NCBI RefSeq assembly: GCF_014643735.1
Contig: NZ_BMKA01000002.1
Coordinates: forward strand, 310,001 to 374,000
Direction: 5' to 3'
Source: Neptunicoccus cionae
Lineage (GTDB): Bacteria; Pseudomonadota; Alphaproteobacteria; Rhodobacterales; Rhodobacteraceae
Length of the DNA stretch: 64,000 bases
Below, piece after piece: positions 35,375 to 43,838 of this stretch; the first letter of the stretch is position 1; each line of letters starts with the position of its first letter. The notes below the pieces were generated by a model. The model worked only from the letters and a program-made list of their open reading frames with translations, was not told the origin of the DNA and did no database searches. Both the position numbers and the translations under genes were made by a program.

Positions 35375-36277
35375 TCACCCAAACGCTTGCGCAATCTGCT
35401 GACGCAACTTTTCCTCGTCAAACGCCGGTTTCAACCCGATGCAGACCAAACCGATGGGGGAGTCTTCGGGGGCTGGTTCGCTGCTCCAACGGCGGGACAC
35501 GGATTGCACCGCGTGAACAGCACCACTTTCATCCCGCACAAAGCCTTTCGCCCGCACCAGATCCAGTTCGTCAGATGCCAGAAATCTGCCCAGCGCCGCC
35601 GGATCGCAGGGTGTTTCCAGCGGCAGACTGACAGAGTCAAAGCCGCTGGTGTCATGCCGTGCGCCGCTGTCGCGATTGCGTCCGACAAAGCTTTGCAGCA
35701 GCACTTCGGGCGGCAGGGCACCATGTTCGGCCCCTAGCAACTGGGCGTTTTTAGCATAGGACAGCGCGAAATCTGTACTGTCGGCCCGGGTCTTGTCGTC
35801 GACCAGATCCACCTTGTTCAGCACCACAATATCCGCATCCGCCAGCTGGCGGGTCACGGTATCGCCCATGTACTTGTGATTGGCATTGGTGCGCAATGTC
35901 TCGGCGTCGGCCACGATCACCACGCCGTCCATGCTATACCCCTGCATCAGCCCGACAGACCCCGCAATCGCACCGGGTAGCGCCACGCCAGACGCCTCTA
36001 GGACCACGTGATCCGGCGCCGGATCCAGCTTGCGTAGATCAGACAGGGCCGCCGCCATATCCGAACCATAGGAACAACAGACACAGCCCCCAGCGATAGA
36101 GATGATGTCATCCTCTTGCGCTTCGATCAGGTCTTCGTCGATGGGCAGCGCGCCGAACTCGTTAACCAGCACCGCCAGCCGCAGCCCGTCTGCATTGCGC
36201 AGTAAATGGTTGACGAGCGAGGTTTTCCCCGCCCCCAGATACCCGCCAATTACAGTAACAGGAAGCGGCTTTATCAC
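35375..36277 (-). CDS. COG0523 (CobW/ZNG1-type) GTP-binding metallochaperone
   Basis: A 300-residue G3E-family GTPase with Walker A GGYLGAGKTS at residues 11-20, the metal-binding CxCC motif at residues 65-68 (GCVCCSYG) and NKVD for guanine near residue 154. A CobW C-terminal domain follows. Such proteins insert zinc, cobalt or other metals into client enzymes. The ATG overlaps the stop of the upstream amidohydrolase gene, a metal-dependent enzyme, which makes that protein a likely client. This pairing is inferred from the overlap. Confidence 0.9.
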   Translation of the reverse strand: MIKPLPVTVIGGYLGAGKTSLVNHLLRNADGLRLAVLVNEFGALPIDEDLIEAQEDDIISIAGGCVCCSYGSDMAAALSDLRKLDPAPDHVVLEASGVALPGAIAGSVGLMQGYSMDGVVIVADAETLRTNANHKYMGDTVTRQLADADIVVLNKVDLVDDKTRADSTDFALSYAKNAQLLGAEHGALPPEVLLQSFVGRNRDSGARHDTSGFDSVSLPLETPCDPAALGRFLASDELDLVRAKGFVRDESGAVHAVQSVSRRWSSEPAPEDSPIGLVCIGLKPAFDEEKLRQQIAQAFG

Positions 36278-37917
36278 AGGTCTGCCGCCGCAAAGATGCG
36301 TCCGCCCTGCACCGTCCCCCAGACCTTAACGTCTTTCAGTTCCGCCGGATCAACGGCTGTGGGATCATCCTCCAGCACAGCAAAGTCGGCCTTCTTTCCG
36401 ATTTCGATCGAACCGACCTCCCCGTCGAGCTTCAGCGTATAGGCCGCCCCGATAGTGATGGCATAAAGCGCATCTGCAACCGGAATTTTCTCGCCCTCGC
36501 CCTGCACACGCCCCGATGCCGTCAGCCGGTTGACCGCACACCAAGCGGTGAACAGCGGGCCAAGCGGCGTCACCGGCGCGTCAGAGTGGATTGCCATCGG
36601 CACACCCGTGTTCAACGCCGTGCGACAGGCATTCATGCGCAGCGCACGTTCAGGGCCGACAGTCAGATTGTAATGTTCGTCCCCCCAGTAAAAATGGTGA
36701 TTGGCGAACAGGTTCACACACATGCCAAGCTGTTTTATCTTGCGAAACTGCGCGGCATCGGCCAACTGGCAGTGTTGCAGCGTATACCGGTGGTCCGGTG
36801 AAGGATGGTTGCGCAGGGCTTCTTCCATCGTTTCCAGCACCAGTTCGGTCGCCTGATCTCCGTTGGTATGGGTATGGATGTGCAGGTCGTTTTCCAGCGC
36901 AAGGTTCAGGATTTGCGACAGGTGGTCCGGCGTGATGTACCACAGCCCGTTGTCCGCCCCGTTGTGATAACCGGGCCAGCGCATCCGGGCCGAGAACCCC
37001 TGAATAGACCCGTCTGCCACAACCTTGATCATCCCAAGGCGCAGTTGATCGGTGGACTTTTCCTTCAATTCCTTCGCGTGGTCGATCAATTCTTCCGGTG
37101 TCAGGCCCATGAAATGGCGCAGCGGGACGATGCGGCTGGGAAAATCCTTTTCGGACGTCACATCCAGCATCATCTCTACCGCTTCGTCGTTCAGACGGGC
37201 GGCCAGATCGGTGATGGTCGTGGTGCCGGTCCGCACGCACAGCTTGCCAAAGTCGCGCAAACCATCGGCGTCACAGCCGAGCACATCGCGATCAAAGCCG
37301 ACGTGTTCGCCCACCGGCATATAGGCATCCGGCCCGCGCAACTCGCCCGTGGGATAACCGTCCGGTCCAAGCGGAATACCTGGATGGTTGATACCGGTTT
37401 TCATCAGTCCGGCCAGCTCCAGCCCTTTGGTGTTCACGTTCATGATGTGACCGGAGGCATGCAGCACCCCGATCGCACGGGTTTCAGAAACAGTGTCCAG
37501 ATCAGCGCGGCTTACCAGTGCGTTGTCCATATAGATCGGGTCCAGCTGCCAGCCCGGCAACGGTGCTTTTGGATCATCCAAATCTGCTTCGGCCTGTTTA
37601 AGACGTTCCAACATGGCGTCGATGGATTTCACACCTTCCCAGACCTTGCCGTTCGGGTCCATCCGGTCGAAGAAACCGCAGTATACATTGCGCCACATCG
37701 TGCCTTCCATCGTGTGGGCGTGACCTTCCACAAAGCCCGGCATCAGCACTTTGTCCGCGAACCGCTCGTCCAGTTCGTAGTCCCCCCAAACCGCCAGTTC
37801 TTCAAGGCTACCTGCCCCCAGAACCCGCCCTTCGCGCACGGCGACATGGCTGACCTCGGGTTGGTTCGGGTTCATGGTGATAATCTTGCGTGCGGAATAA
37901 ATTGTGGTCTGTGACAT
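36274..37917 (-). CDS. YtcJ-type metal-dependent amidohydrolase
   Basis: A 547-residue amidohydrolase-superfamily protein. The first metal motif is PGFVEGHAHTMEG near residue 70, HTHTNGDQATEL near residue 347 provides further His ligands, and the Asp in AIHSDAPVTPLG near residue 445 is catalytic. YtcJ-like enzymes cleave amide or N-formyl bonds of varied small molecules; the substrate is unknown. ATG 37917 is chosen because the TTG further upstream has no support. It overlaps the COG0523 metallochaperone gene by 4 bases. Confidence 0.88.
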   Translation of the reverse strand: MSQTTIYSARKIITMNPNQPEVSHVAVREGRVLGAGSLEELAVWGDYELDERFADKVLMPGFVEGHAHTMEGTMWRNVYCGFFDRMDPNGKVWEGVKSIDAMLERLKQAEADLDDPKAPLPGWQLDPIYMDNALVSRADLDTVSETRAIGVLHASGHIMNVNTKGLELAGLMKTGINHPGIPLGPDGYPTGELRGPDAYMPVGEHVGFDRDVLGCDADGLRDFGKLCVRTGTTTITDLAARLNDEAVEMMLDVTSEKDFPSRIVPLRHFMGLTPEELIDHAKELKEKSTDQLRLGMIKVVADGSIQGFSARMRWPGYHNGADNGLWYITPDHLSQILNLALENDLHIHTHTNGDQATELVLETMEEALRNHPSPDHRYTLQHCQLADAAQFRKIKQLGMCVNLFANHHFYWGDEHYNLTVGPERALRMNACRTALNTGVPMAIHSDAPVTPLGPLFTAWCAVNRLTASGRVQGEGEKIPVADALYAITIGAAYTLKLDGEVGSIEIGKKADFAVLEDDPTAVDPAELKDVKVWGTVQGGRIFAAADL

Positions 37918-38023
37918 ACTGAAAGTCCCGATCTCGTTGTGTGCCAAAAGACTACGGCGCGGCTGCTGATTGGAAAAATAGTTTTATGAGGCTAATACCC
38001 TCAGCAAATCTGAGGAATGATTT

Positions 38024-38857
38024 TCACAGTATAACGCGATGTTCGGGCTGTCCTGCCACATCCAGCTGGATCGAAAAGGTCTGCCCTTCTGATGGCCCGT
38101 CCAGCCCATCCGCAGCAGACGTCACGAAAAGCGTCTTAAGGTCGTCACCGCCAAAAGCAGGACAGGATATTTGCGCAGCGGGGAATTCCACGGCTTCCAT
38201 AAACACACCGTCAGCATCGTAACGGGCCACGCGATGGGCGCCCCACTGGGCGTTCCAAAGGCAGCCTTCGCTGTCCACCACCGATCCGTCGGGGTTAAGC
38301 TCTTCTGTCCGCAGATCAAGGTAGGTTTCCGGCTCTCCGGTCGGCCAGCCCTCTGGGTCGAGCGCGATCTGCATAATCCGGCGGCCACGGGTGTCGGTGA
38401 AATAGGCGCGGTCCCCGCTTGGGGCGAAACAGATGGAATTGCTTATGGTGATACGGTCGAACAACTGGCGCAGCTCTCCGCGATAGTAGCGATAGATCGC
38501 ACCCGCCCAGCTTTGCGCCTCTTTGCCCATGGTCCCTATCCAGAAGCCACCCTGCGGATCAGCGCGCCCGTCATTGGACCGGTTCTGCGGGTTATCTGCC
38601 TCCAACCCGACAATATCCGTGACGGCCTGTGTGTTCAGGTCAAAAGTGAACAGCGCGGTTTCCCCTGCCACCATCAGAGTATCCGCATCAATCCAACCCG
38701 CCGCCGAGACATGGCCGCTGAACTTCCAATCCTCGCCGCTGTCGCAGAGCAGTTTTTTCCCGAGAATATCAAACCAGAACAACTGCTTGCGCAGCGGATG
38801 CCAGAGCGGACCTTCACCCAGAACACAATGGCGGGGATCGTAAAGAGTGACGGTCAT
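38024..38857 (-). CDS. SMP-30/gluconolactonase family sugar lactonase
   Basis: A 277-residue six-bladed beta-propeller lactonase with the metal-binding Glu in VLGEGPLWHP near residue 14, the segment SNDGRADPQGGFWIGTM near residue 100 and the Asn/Asp pairs expected for the divalent metal. It opens aldonolactones made by a sugar dehydrogenase. ATG 38857 follows GGAG by 8 bases. It is the third gene after an SDR and DgoK, so the expected substrate is galactonolactone or a similar lactone. Confidence 0.9.
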   Translation of the reverse strand: MTVTLYDPRHCVLGEGPLWHPLRKQLFWFDILGKKLLCDSGEDWKFSGHVSAAGWIDADTLMVAGETALFTFDLNTQAVTDIVGLEADNPQNRSNDGRADPQGGFWIGTMGKEAQSWAGAIYRYYRGELRQLFDRITISNSICFAPSGDRAYFTDTRGRRIMQIALDPEGWPTGEPETYLDLRTEELNPDGSVVDSEGCLWNAQWGAHRVARYDADGVFMEAVEFPAAQISCPAFGGDDLKTLFVTSAADGLDGPSEGQTFSIQLDVAGQPEHRVIL

Positions 38858-38938
38858 GGGGCTGGCTCCTGTCTGCAACGGCACCACTGTTGCCTGCACG
38901 CGCATCTGCGTCAACGGCAGAATATTTCCCGACCCCGC

Positions 38939-39862
38939 TTAATCTGCTGGCGCGGTGAGGGAGTCGTAAGCCGCCATCAAACCCTCGCGGGTTAGCGGCG
39001 CCGCATCAAACACCGGCGCTTGCAGTCCTTGCAATGACAAGGCACGCGCATAAATCGCCCCGATCTTTGGTGCACCCAGAATTGTAAGGTTCTGCCCCAG
39101 CCAATAGGGCCGTGTTGCGGCCAGTTCCATGCCGATCAGCAGGCCGGACAGACGGGCACGGGCCGCTTCCGGTGCGGGTGTCGACAGTTGCGCGGCGGCG
39201 TGCAAACTGAACAGCTTGGCCGCCACGGATTCAGGGCGGGAGATGGCTTCGCTGACGCCATCCTCGAACGCGGCATCGTCCCAGCCATCAATCGCCACAG
39301 CATTGAGCAGAACCGATTGACGGGCAATCAGCGCGTAAAGCTCTCCGGTCAGGAAGGTCTGGAAGGAAACGACCTCCTCGGCACTGATATGGACCCATCT
39401 GGAATGGGTGCCGGGCATCACCAGCACGCCGTCAAACTTCGGATTGGATTGTAAGAACCCTGCGATCTGCGTTTCCTCACCGCGCATAACGTCTGGCGCG
39501 GGGGCGGTTTGGCTTAGCCCTGGCAGAATAGAAACTGCGATGCGGGGATCGCGAGTCGCAGCACTTACAATCGACGCGGTTGATTGCGGGGCGCAGGGCA
39601 CCGGCTGGAACGGAGCTTCGGCCCAGCCACCGAGCGATCCAACCATGCCCGAGCAGATCACTGGTGTTGTTTTTCCGTCAGTCAGGAAATCTTCGATTAG
39701 GGCGAGCAACGTGGGTTCAAACCCTTCAGGCGTCAACCCGCCCATGCCCTGATCAGCACTGCGTTCGGCCAACAGGTTTTCACCTGCCCCCATCACCCAG
39801 ACACGCAGGTGTGTCAGCCCCCAGTCAACGGCGATCCATTCGGTTTTTTCGCGCAACGACAT
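38939..39862 (-). CDS. dgoK: 2-dehydro-3-deoxygalactonokinase
   Basis: A 307-residue DgoK-family kinase with the N-terminal phosphate loop AVDWGLTHLRVWVM and the family signature around VMPGTHSRWVHIS near residue 170. It phosphorylates 2-keto-3-deoxygalactonate in the De Ley-Doudoroff route. The galactonate dehydratase and the aldolase are not in this window. Its start shares one base with the stop of the upstream SDR gene, so the two are coupled. Confidence 0.92.
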   Translation of the reverse strand: MSLREKTEWIAVDWGLTHLRVWVMGAGENLLAERSADQGMGGLTPEGFEPTLLALIEDFLTDGKTTPVICSGMVGSLGGWAEAPFQPVPCAPQSTASIVSAATRDPRIAVSILPGLSQTAPAPDVMRGEETQIAGFLQSNPKFDGVLVMPGTHSRWVHISAEEVVSFQTFLTGELYALIARQSVLLNAVAIDGWDDAAFEDGVSEAISRPESVAAKLFSLHAAAQLSTPAPEAARARLSGLLIGMELAATRPYWLGQNLTILGAPKIGAIYARALSLQGLQAPVFDAAPLTREGLMAAYDSLTAPAD

Positions 39863-40632
39863 CAGCCCGTCACCACCACGCCGCCATCCACAACCATCGC
39901 CTGGCCGGTCATCATCCGGCTGGCTTTGGAGGCGAGAAACAAAGTGGCGTCTACGATATCATCAGCCACAAGATGCTCCTTCAGACATTGCTTCTCAAGA
40001 TGCGCTGCCAGCCCTTCGGGTGTGGCCCAAAGCTTCATCTGCCGTTCCGTCAGAACCCAACCCGGCATCAGCGCATTCACGCGGATGTTGTGGGGGCCGA
40101 GTTCGCGCGCCAGACCACGGGTCAGGCCCGTGATCGCAGCTTTGGCGGCCACATACCCGGGATAATCCCCGTTCCCCATCATATAGGACACGGAGGAAAA
40201 GTTGATGATGGACCCTCCACCTGCGTCTTTCATGCCATCGACTGCGGCCTGCGCGGTGAACACATGGGGGCGCAGGTTCACAGCCTGCCCTATGTCCCAG
40301 CTTTCCGGCGTGATGTCAGCCAGCTGGTGGCGGTTGTCATTGGCGGCGTTGTTAACCACCACATCAAAGGCACCGTTGATGCTGGCGGCCTGTGCCATCG
40401 CCTCTTTCAAGGCGGGAATGTCGGTAATATCGCACTGAATGAACGCTGGCGTGCTGCCGTACTTCGATCCCATCTTCGCGGCAAATTCGCTCGCGTCGGA
40501 GCGTTGCACAAAGGCGACCTTGGCGCCCTGTTGCAAGAATCCTTCCGTCAGGCTCGCCCCGATGCCCGATCCCCCGCCAGTGATAAACACGCTTTTGTCT
40601 TTCAGGTCGTGGAAGGTGACGGTATCGCTCAT
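39862..40632 (-). CDS. SDR-family sugar dehydrogenase
   Basis: A 256-residue classical short-chain dehydrogenase: cofactor loop TGGGSGIGASL near residue 18, NNAAND near residue 93, and the catalytic Ser and YxxxK in FSSVSYMMG and YPGYVAAK near residues 143 and 158. In this setting it probably oxidises an aldose such as galactose, arabinose or fucose to its lactone for the neighbouring lactonase. It is first in the SDR-dgoK-lactonase operon, behind the LysR gene on the same strand. Confidence 0.88.
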   Translation of the reverse strand: MSDTVTFHDLKDKSVFITGGGSGIGASLTEGFLQQGAKVAFVQRSDASEFAAKMGSKYGSTPAFIQCDITDIPALKEAMAQAASINGAFDVVVNNAANDNRHQLADITPESWDIGQAVNLRPHVFTAQAAVDGMKDAGGGSIINFSSVSYMMGNGDYPGYVAAKAAITGLTRGLARELGPHNIRVNALMPGWVLTERQMKLWATPEGLAAHLEKQCLKEHLVADDIVDATLFLASKASRMMTGQAMVVDGGVVVTG

Positions 40633-40697
40633 GTAAGTTCCTTAGGCGTCTGGGACCGGCGTACCGGTCCTTCTCGAGTTCTGTTCCCTCTCTTTTA

Positions 40698-41615
40698 TCA
40701 CTGCCCTTCAGGATCGCAATCTCTACCCGTCTGTGGCGCCAGTGTCTTCAGCAGACGGGGCAGTTCCAGCACATCAGCCATATCGCTGCGATTGGCCGCC
40801 ACGATATTTTCCTGCGCGGACGGATCGCTGATCTCCACCCGCTGCAAGGGCAGGCCATCGTAACTGTGATCTGACAGCGGCGCGGTATAGCTGATCCCGA
40901 CGCCTTCACCGTTGGCAGCGAAAGAGCGCATGACTTCTAGCGATGCAACACGGTGCGCCACACGGGGCCGCACGCCCACCTCTGCAAATAGCGCGAGCAT
41001 ATGCCGGACCGAGAGCCCTTCATCAAACAGGATCAGATCCCGCGTTGCGAGCTGTCTCAGCGCCACGGAGGGCAGCTGCGCAAGCGGATCATCCGCCGCC
41101 ACAAAGGCTCCGGGTGCCACGGCAGAAAGCCTGTGACGGGTAAATCGGGCATCAAGTCCAAGATCATAAGTAATGGCAAGATCAAGCTGCCCTTCGGCCA
41201 TGTCTGCGGCCAGCGTTTCAAAATCTGCCACCAGCGGGAGAAGCTCGATACCCTCAAATTCTGCCCTGAGGCGTTTCAAGGAGGGGGCCAGCCAGACCGG
41301 TGCAAGATCGGAAAAGCAGCCGATCCGCAGCTTTTTCGGCGGCTTGTTGAAATCAGCGCGGGGGTTTTCCAGTTGCGCCGCACTTGCGAGCAGCGCCTCT
41401 GCTTCGACCAGAAACCCCTTGGCAAACCCTGTCGGACGGATCGGCGCCCCCTTGCGCCGGATGAACAGAGGCCTGCCAAGATGGGTTTCAACCGTGGCAA
41501 CTGCCACTGACAGGGCCGGTTGGGAGATGTTCAGCATCTGGGCAGCCGCGCTCATGCTGCCCGCTTTGGAGACGGCAACCACATATTCATACTGGCGCAG
41601 GGTGAGGTATAACAT
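40698..41615 (-). CDS. LysR-family transcriptional regulator
   Basis: A 305-residue LysR regulator with the N-terminal winged helix (YEYVVAVSKAGSMSAAAQML, then ISQPALSVAVATVE) and a substrate-binding domain from about residue 90. It is followed on the same strand by the sugar-oxidation genes and divides its upstream region with the divergent PhyH-type dioxygenase gene, 84 bases away. Either set may be its target. A hairpin without a T-run lies in the 65-base gap to the SDR gene. Confidence 0.9.
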   Translation of the reverse strand: MLYLTLRQYEYVVAVSKAGSMSAAAQMLNISQPALSVAVATVETHLGRPLFIRRKGAPIRPTGFAKGFLVEAEALLASAAQLENPRADFNKPPKKLRIGCFSDLAPVWLAPSLKRLRAEFEGIELLPLVADFETLAADMAEGQLDLAITYDLGLDARFTRHRLSAVAPGAFVAADDPLAQLPSVALRQLATRDLILFDEGLSVRHMLALFAEVGVRPRVAHRVASLEVMRSFAANGEGVGISYTAPLSDHSYDGLPLQRVEISDPSAQENIVAANRSDMADVLELPRLLKTLAPQTGRDCDPEGQ

Positions 41616-41699
41616 GGAGCTATATTTAAGTTAGGTAATTATGATTTGAAACTATGTCATTAAACAGTCAACCCTGTCACCAGACAAAGGAGACAAAAC

Positions 41700-42497
41700 A
41701 TGCATCATCCGCTGATTACCCAAGACCATATCGACACCTACCAACGGGACGGCGTGGTCCTGATCAAAGGGCTGTTTGCCGATCACGTTGAAACCCTGCG
41801 CGACGGTGTTGAGGTGAATATGAAAGAGCCCGGTCCCTATGCCGCTGAAAACCTCAAAGAAGGGGACACCGGCCGGTTCTTTGACGACTATTGCAACTGG
41901 ACGCGGATTTCCCAGTTTGAAGAGGTGATCCGCAATTCACCCGCAGCGGCGGTTGCGGCTGATCTGATGCGTTCGGAGTCTGTGCAGGTGTTTCACGATC
42001 ATGTTCTGGTAAAAGAGCCCGGCACTTCCAAGCCGACGCCGTGGCATCAGGATGCGCCCTATTATTTCGTCGAAGGCCAGCAGACCATCAGCTTCTGGTC
42101 GCCGCTTGATCCGGTGACGGATGCGTCACTGCGGTGTGTGGCTGGCAGTCATAAATGGGAAAAACAGGTGGTTCCGACCCGCTGGTTGAACGAGGATAAT
42201 TTTTACCCTGACAGTGATGCCTATATGCCGGTTCCTGATCCTGATGCGGAAGGAATGCAAATCACTGAATGGGCAATGGCCCCTGGCGATGCGGTGGCGT
42301 TCAATTACGGCGTTTTGCACGGGGCGCGGGCCAATGTGTCCGACCAGCGCCGCCGCGCGTTTTCCCTGCGGCTGGTGGGTGATGATGCGCGCTATGTAGA
42401 GCGTCCGGGACCGACTTCCCCGCCATTTCCGGGACATGATATGACTGCGGGACAGAAGCTGCGCGAAGACTGGTTTCCGGTGATCTATCAGCGGTAA
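41700..42497 (+). CDS. PhyH-type Fe(II)/2-oxoglutarate dioxygenase
   Basis: A 265-residue phytanoyl-CoA dioxygenase family protein. The HxD of the iron site is in TPWHQDAPYY near residue 114, and the distal His is in GVLHGARAN near residue 206, followed by an Arg (RRRAFSLRL) for 2-oxoglutarate. Bacterial relatives hydroxylate diverse small molecules such as ectoine or phosphonates. AAAGGAG lies 8 bases before the ATG. It is divergent from the LysR gene, the most likely regulator. Confidence 0.88.
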   Translation: MHHPLITQDHIDTYQRDGVVLIKGLFADHVETLRDGVEVNMKEPGPYAAENLKEGDTGRFFDDYCNWTRISQFEEVIRNSPAAAVAADLMRSESVQVFHDHVLVKEPGTSKPTPWHQDAPYYFVEGQQTISFWSPLDPVTDASLRCVAGSHKWEKQVVPTRWLNEDNFYPDSDAYMPVPDPDAEGMQITEWAMAPGDAVAFNYGVLHGARANVSDQRRRAFSLRLVGDDARYVERPGPTSPPFPGHDMTAGQKLREDWFPVIYQR

Positions 42498-42570
42498 CGG
42501 GTATACACAGGCCTGTCAGCGAAATCTAGAAGCTTGATAACGCTTGGGAATCCCGTTTATCACCCTGCAA

Positions 42571-42640
42571 ATATGAAGCGTCATACAAGACGCTTCATAT
42601 AAGACGCGTGTTAAATGAAGCTTCATATATGAAGCTTCAT
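42571..42640. repeat. cluster of perfect palindromes in a convergent gap
   Basis: ATATGAAGCGTC (42571-42582) and GACGCTTCATAT (42589-42600) form a 12-bp inverted repeat with a 6-base spacer. At 42615-42640 ATGAAGCTTCAT, itself a palindrome, occurs twice separated by AT, making a 26-bp perfect palindrome. In all, ATGAAGC appears in alternating orientation four times. There is no T-run, so a simple terminator is unlikely. It could be a protein-binding array or a small intergenic repeat element. The remainder of the 229-base gap shows nothing else. Confidence 0.75.
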
Positions 42641-42726
42641 GATTAACCATTTGTTAGCTTATTCTATCGCACACTAAAGCGAACCAGCCGCTGCACTCAA
42701 TATTGTCACTGGGCACTGAAAGCGCA

Positions 42727-43680
42727 TTAATCCCGATCAGCCGCCGCACGGGACAAACGATCATTGATCGCCAGCCCCAACCCCTTCAGAGGCACCGGCG
42801 AAATCGCGATGGTTCCGGCGTCCCTGCGCGCCAACAGATCCGCCCGACGCAACATATCAAACAAATTGGCAGCCGCCTCGGCCAGATCTCCCGTTTCAGA
42901 CAGGTTCAATTCTGCGCCCGTCACTGCACCAAATCCGATCAGAACCTCATCCGCCCGTGCTTCGCTCGCGTTGATCCGAACCTTCGCATCCGGCGCATAG
43001 TGGGACGCCAACTGCCCCGGTGATCTCGGCGTATCAGGATCTTCGGGACGGGCCACAGCCTGCCCGAGCACGGCCTCGACATCCTCAACCGTCACCCCGC
43101 CCGCCCGTAAAAGCGCAACGTCTTCGCCCACATAAAGAATAGTAGACTCCAGCCCCACGTCGCAGTCACCACCATCGAGCACACCGTCGATTTTACCGTC
43201 GAGACCGTCCAATACATGGCACATCCGCGTCGGGCTGATCCCGCCAGAGGGGTTTGCCGATGGCGCTGCTACCGGACCACCAAAGGCTGCCAGCAGCGCC
43301 CGCGCTCCTTCATGGGCGGGGACACGGATCGCCACGGTATCAAGGCCCGCCGTCACCAGTGAAGACAGTCCAGCACCGTTGCGCACCGGAACAACAAGGC
43401 TGAGCGGTCCGGGCCAGAAGGCTTCTGCCAGCTTGCGGGCAAGGGGGGAAAACACGCCAAAACGCTCGGCCGCGGCAAGATCGGGAAGATGGATGATAAG
43501 CGGGTTGAAAGCTGGCCGCCCCTTGGCCGCATATACCCCCGCCACAGCCGTCCCATCACAAGCATCCGCGCCAAGGCCGTAAACGGTCTCGGTCGCGAAG
43601 GCCAGCAGCCCTCCGCGCCGCAGAACGTCAGCGGCCTGTTTGACCTGATGGCTCTCAAAACGCTGTGTCTGCTTGCCCAT
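42727..43680 (-). CDS. tsaC: L-threonylcarbamoyladenylate synthase (Sua5 type)
   Basis: A 317-residue protein with a TsaC/YrdC domain (KGRPAFNPLIIHL near residue 55, PSANPSGGISPT near residue 140) plus the C-terminal Sua5 domain from about residue 205. It makes threonylcarbamoyl-AMP for the t6A37 tRNA modification. ATG 43680 follows AGGA by 6 bases; the open frame upstream is not similar to the family. It is divergent from the acyl-CoA dehydrogenase gene. Confidence 0.94.
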   Translation of the reverse strand: MGKQTQRFESHQVKQAADVLRRGGLLAFATETVYGLGADACDGTAVAGVYAAKGRPAFNPLIIHLPDLAAAERFGVFSPLARKLAEAFWPGPLSLVVPVRNGAGLSSLVTAGLDTVAIRVPAHEGARALLAAFGGPVAAPSANPSGGISPTRMCHVLDGLDGKIDGVLDGGDCDVGLESTILYVGEDVALLRAGGVTVEDVEAVLGQAVARPEDPDTPRSPGQLASHYAPDAKVRINASEARADEVLIGFGAVTGAELNLSETGDLAEAAANLFDMLRRADLLARRDAGTIAISPVPLKGLGLAINDRLSRAAADRD

Positions 43681-43838
43681 GCTGATCCTGCTCTGGCCCT
43701 TTAAAGGCCCCACAATGACGTTGTGTTCCAGTTGTCGTGACGCAACGGGCAGTTTAGGTTGCCTCGAAACCGCCGTTACCGTGCGTTTACCCGAATGACC
43801 TCGTAATACAAGCCTGCGCCGCAAAAGGACAAGCCCAG

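Noticed and set aside
36805-37914. 369-codon plus-strand frame opposite the amidohydrolase
   Set aside because: Antisense of a well-supported gene, with composition typical of a shadow frame and no motif.
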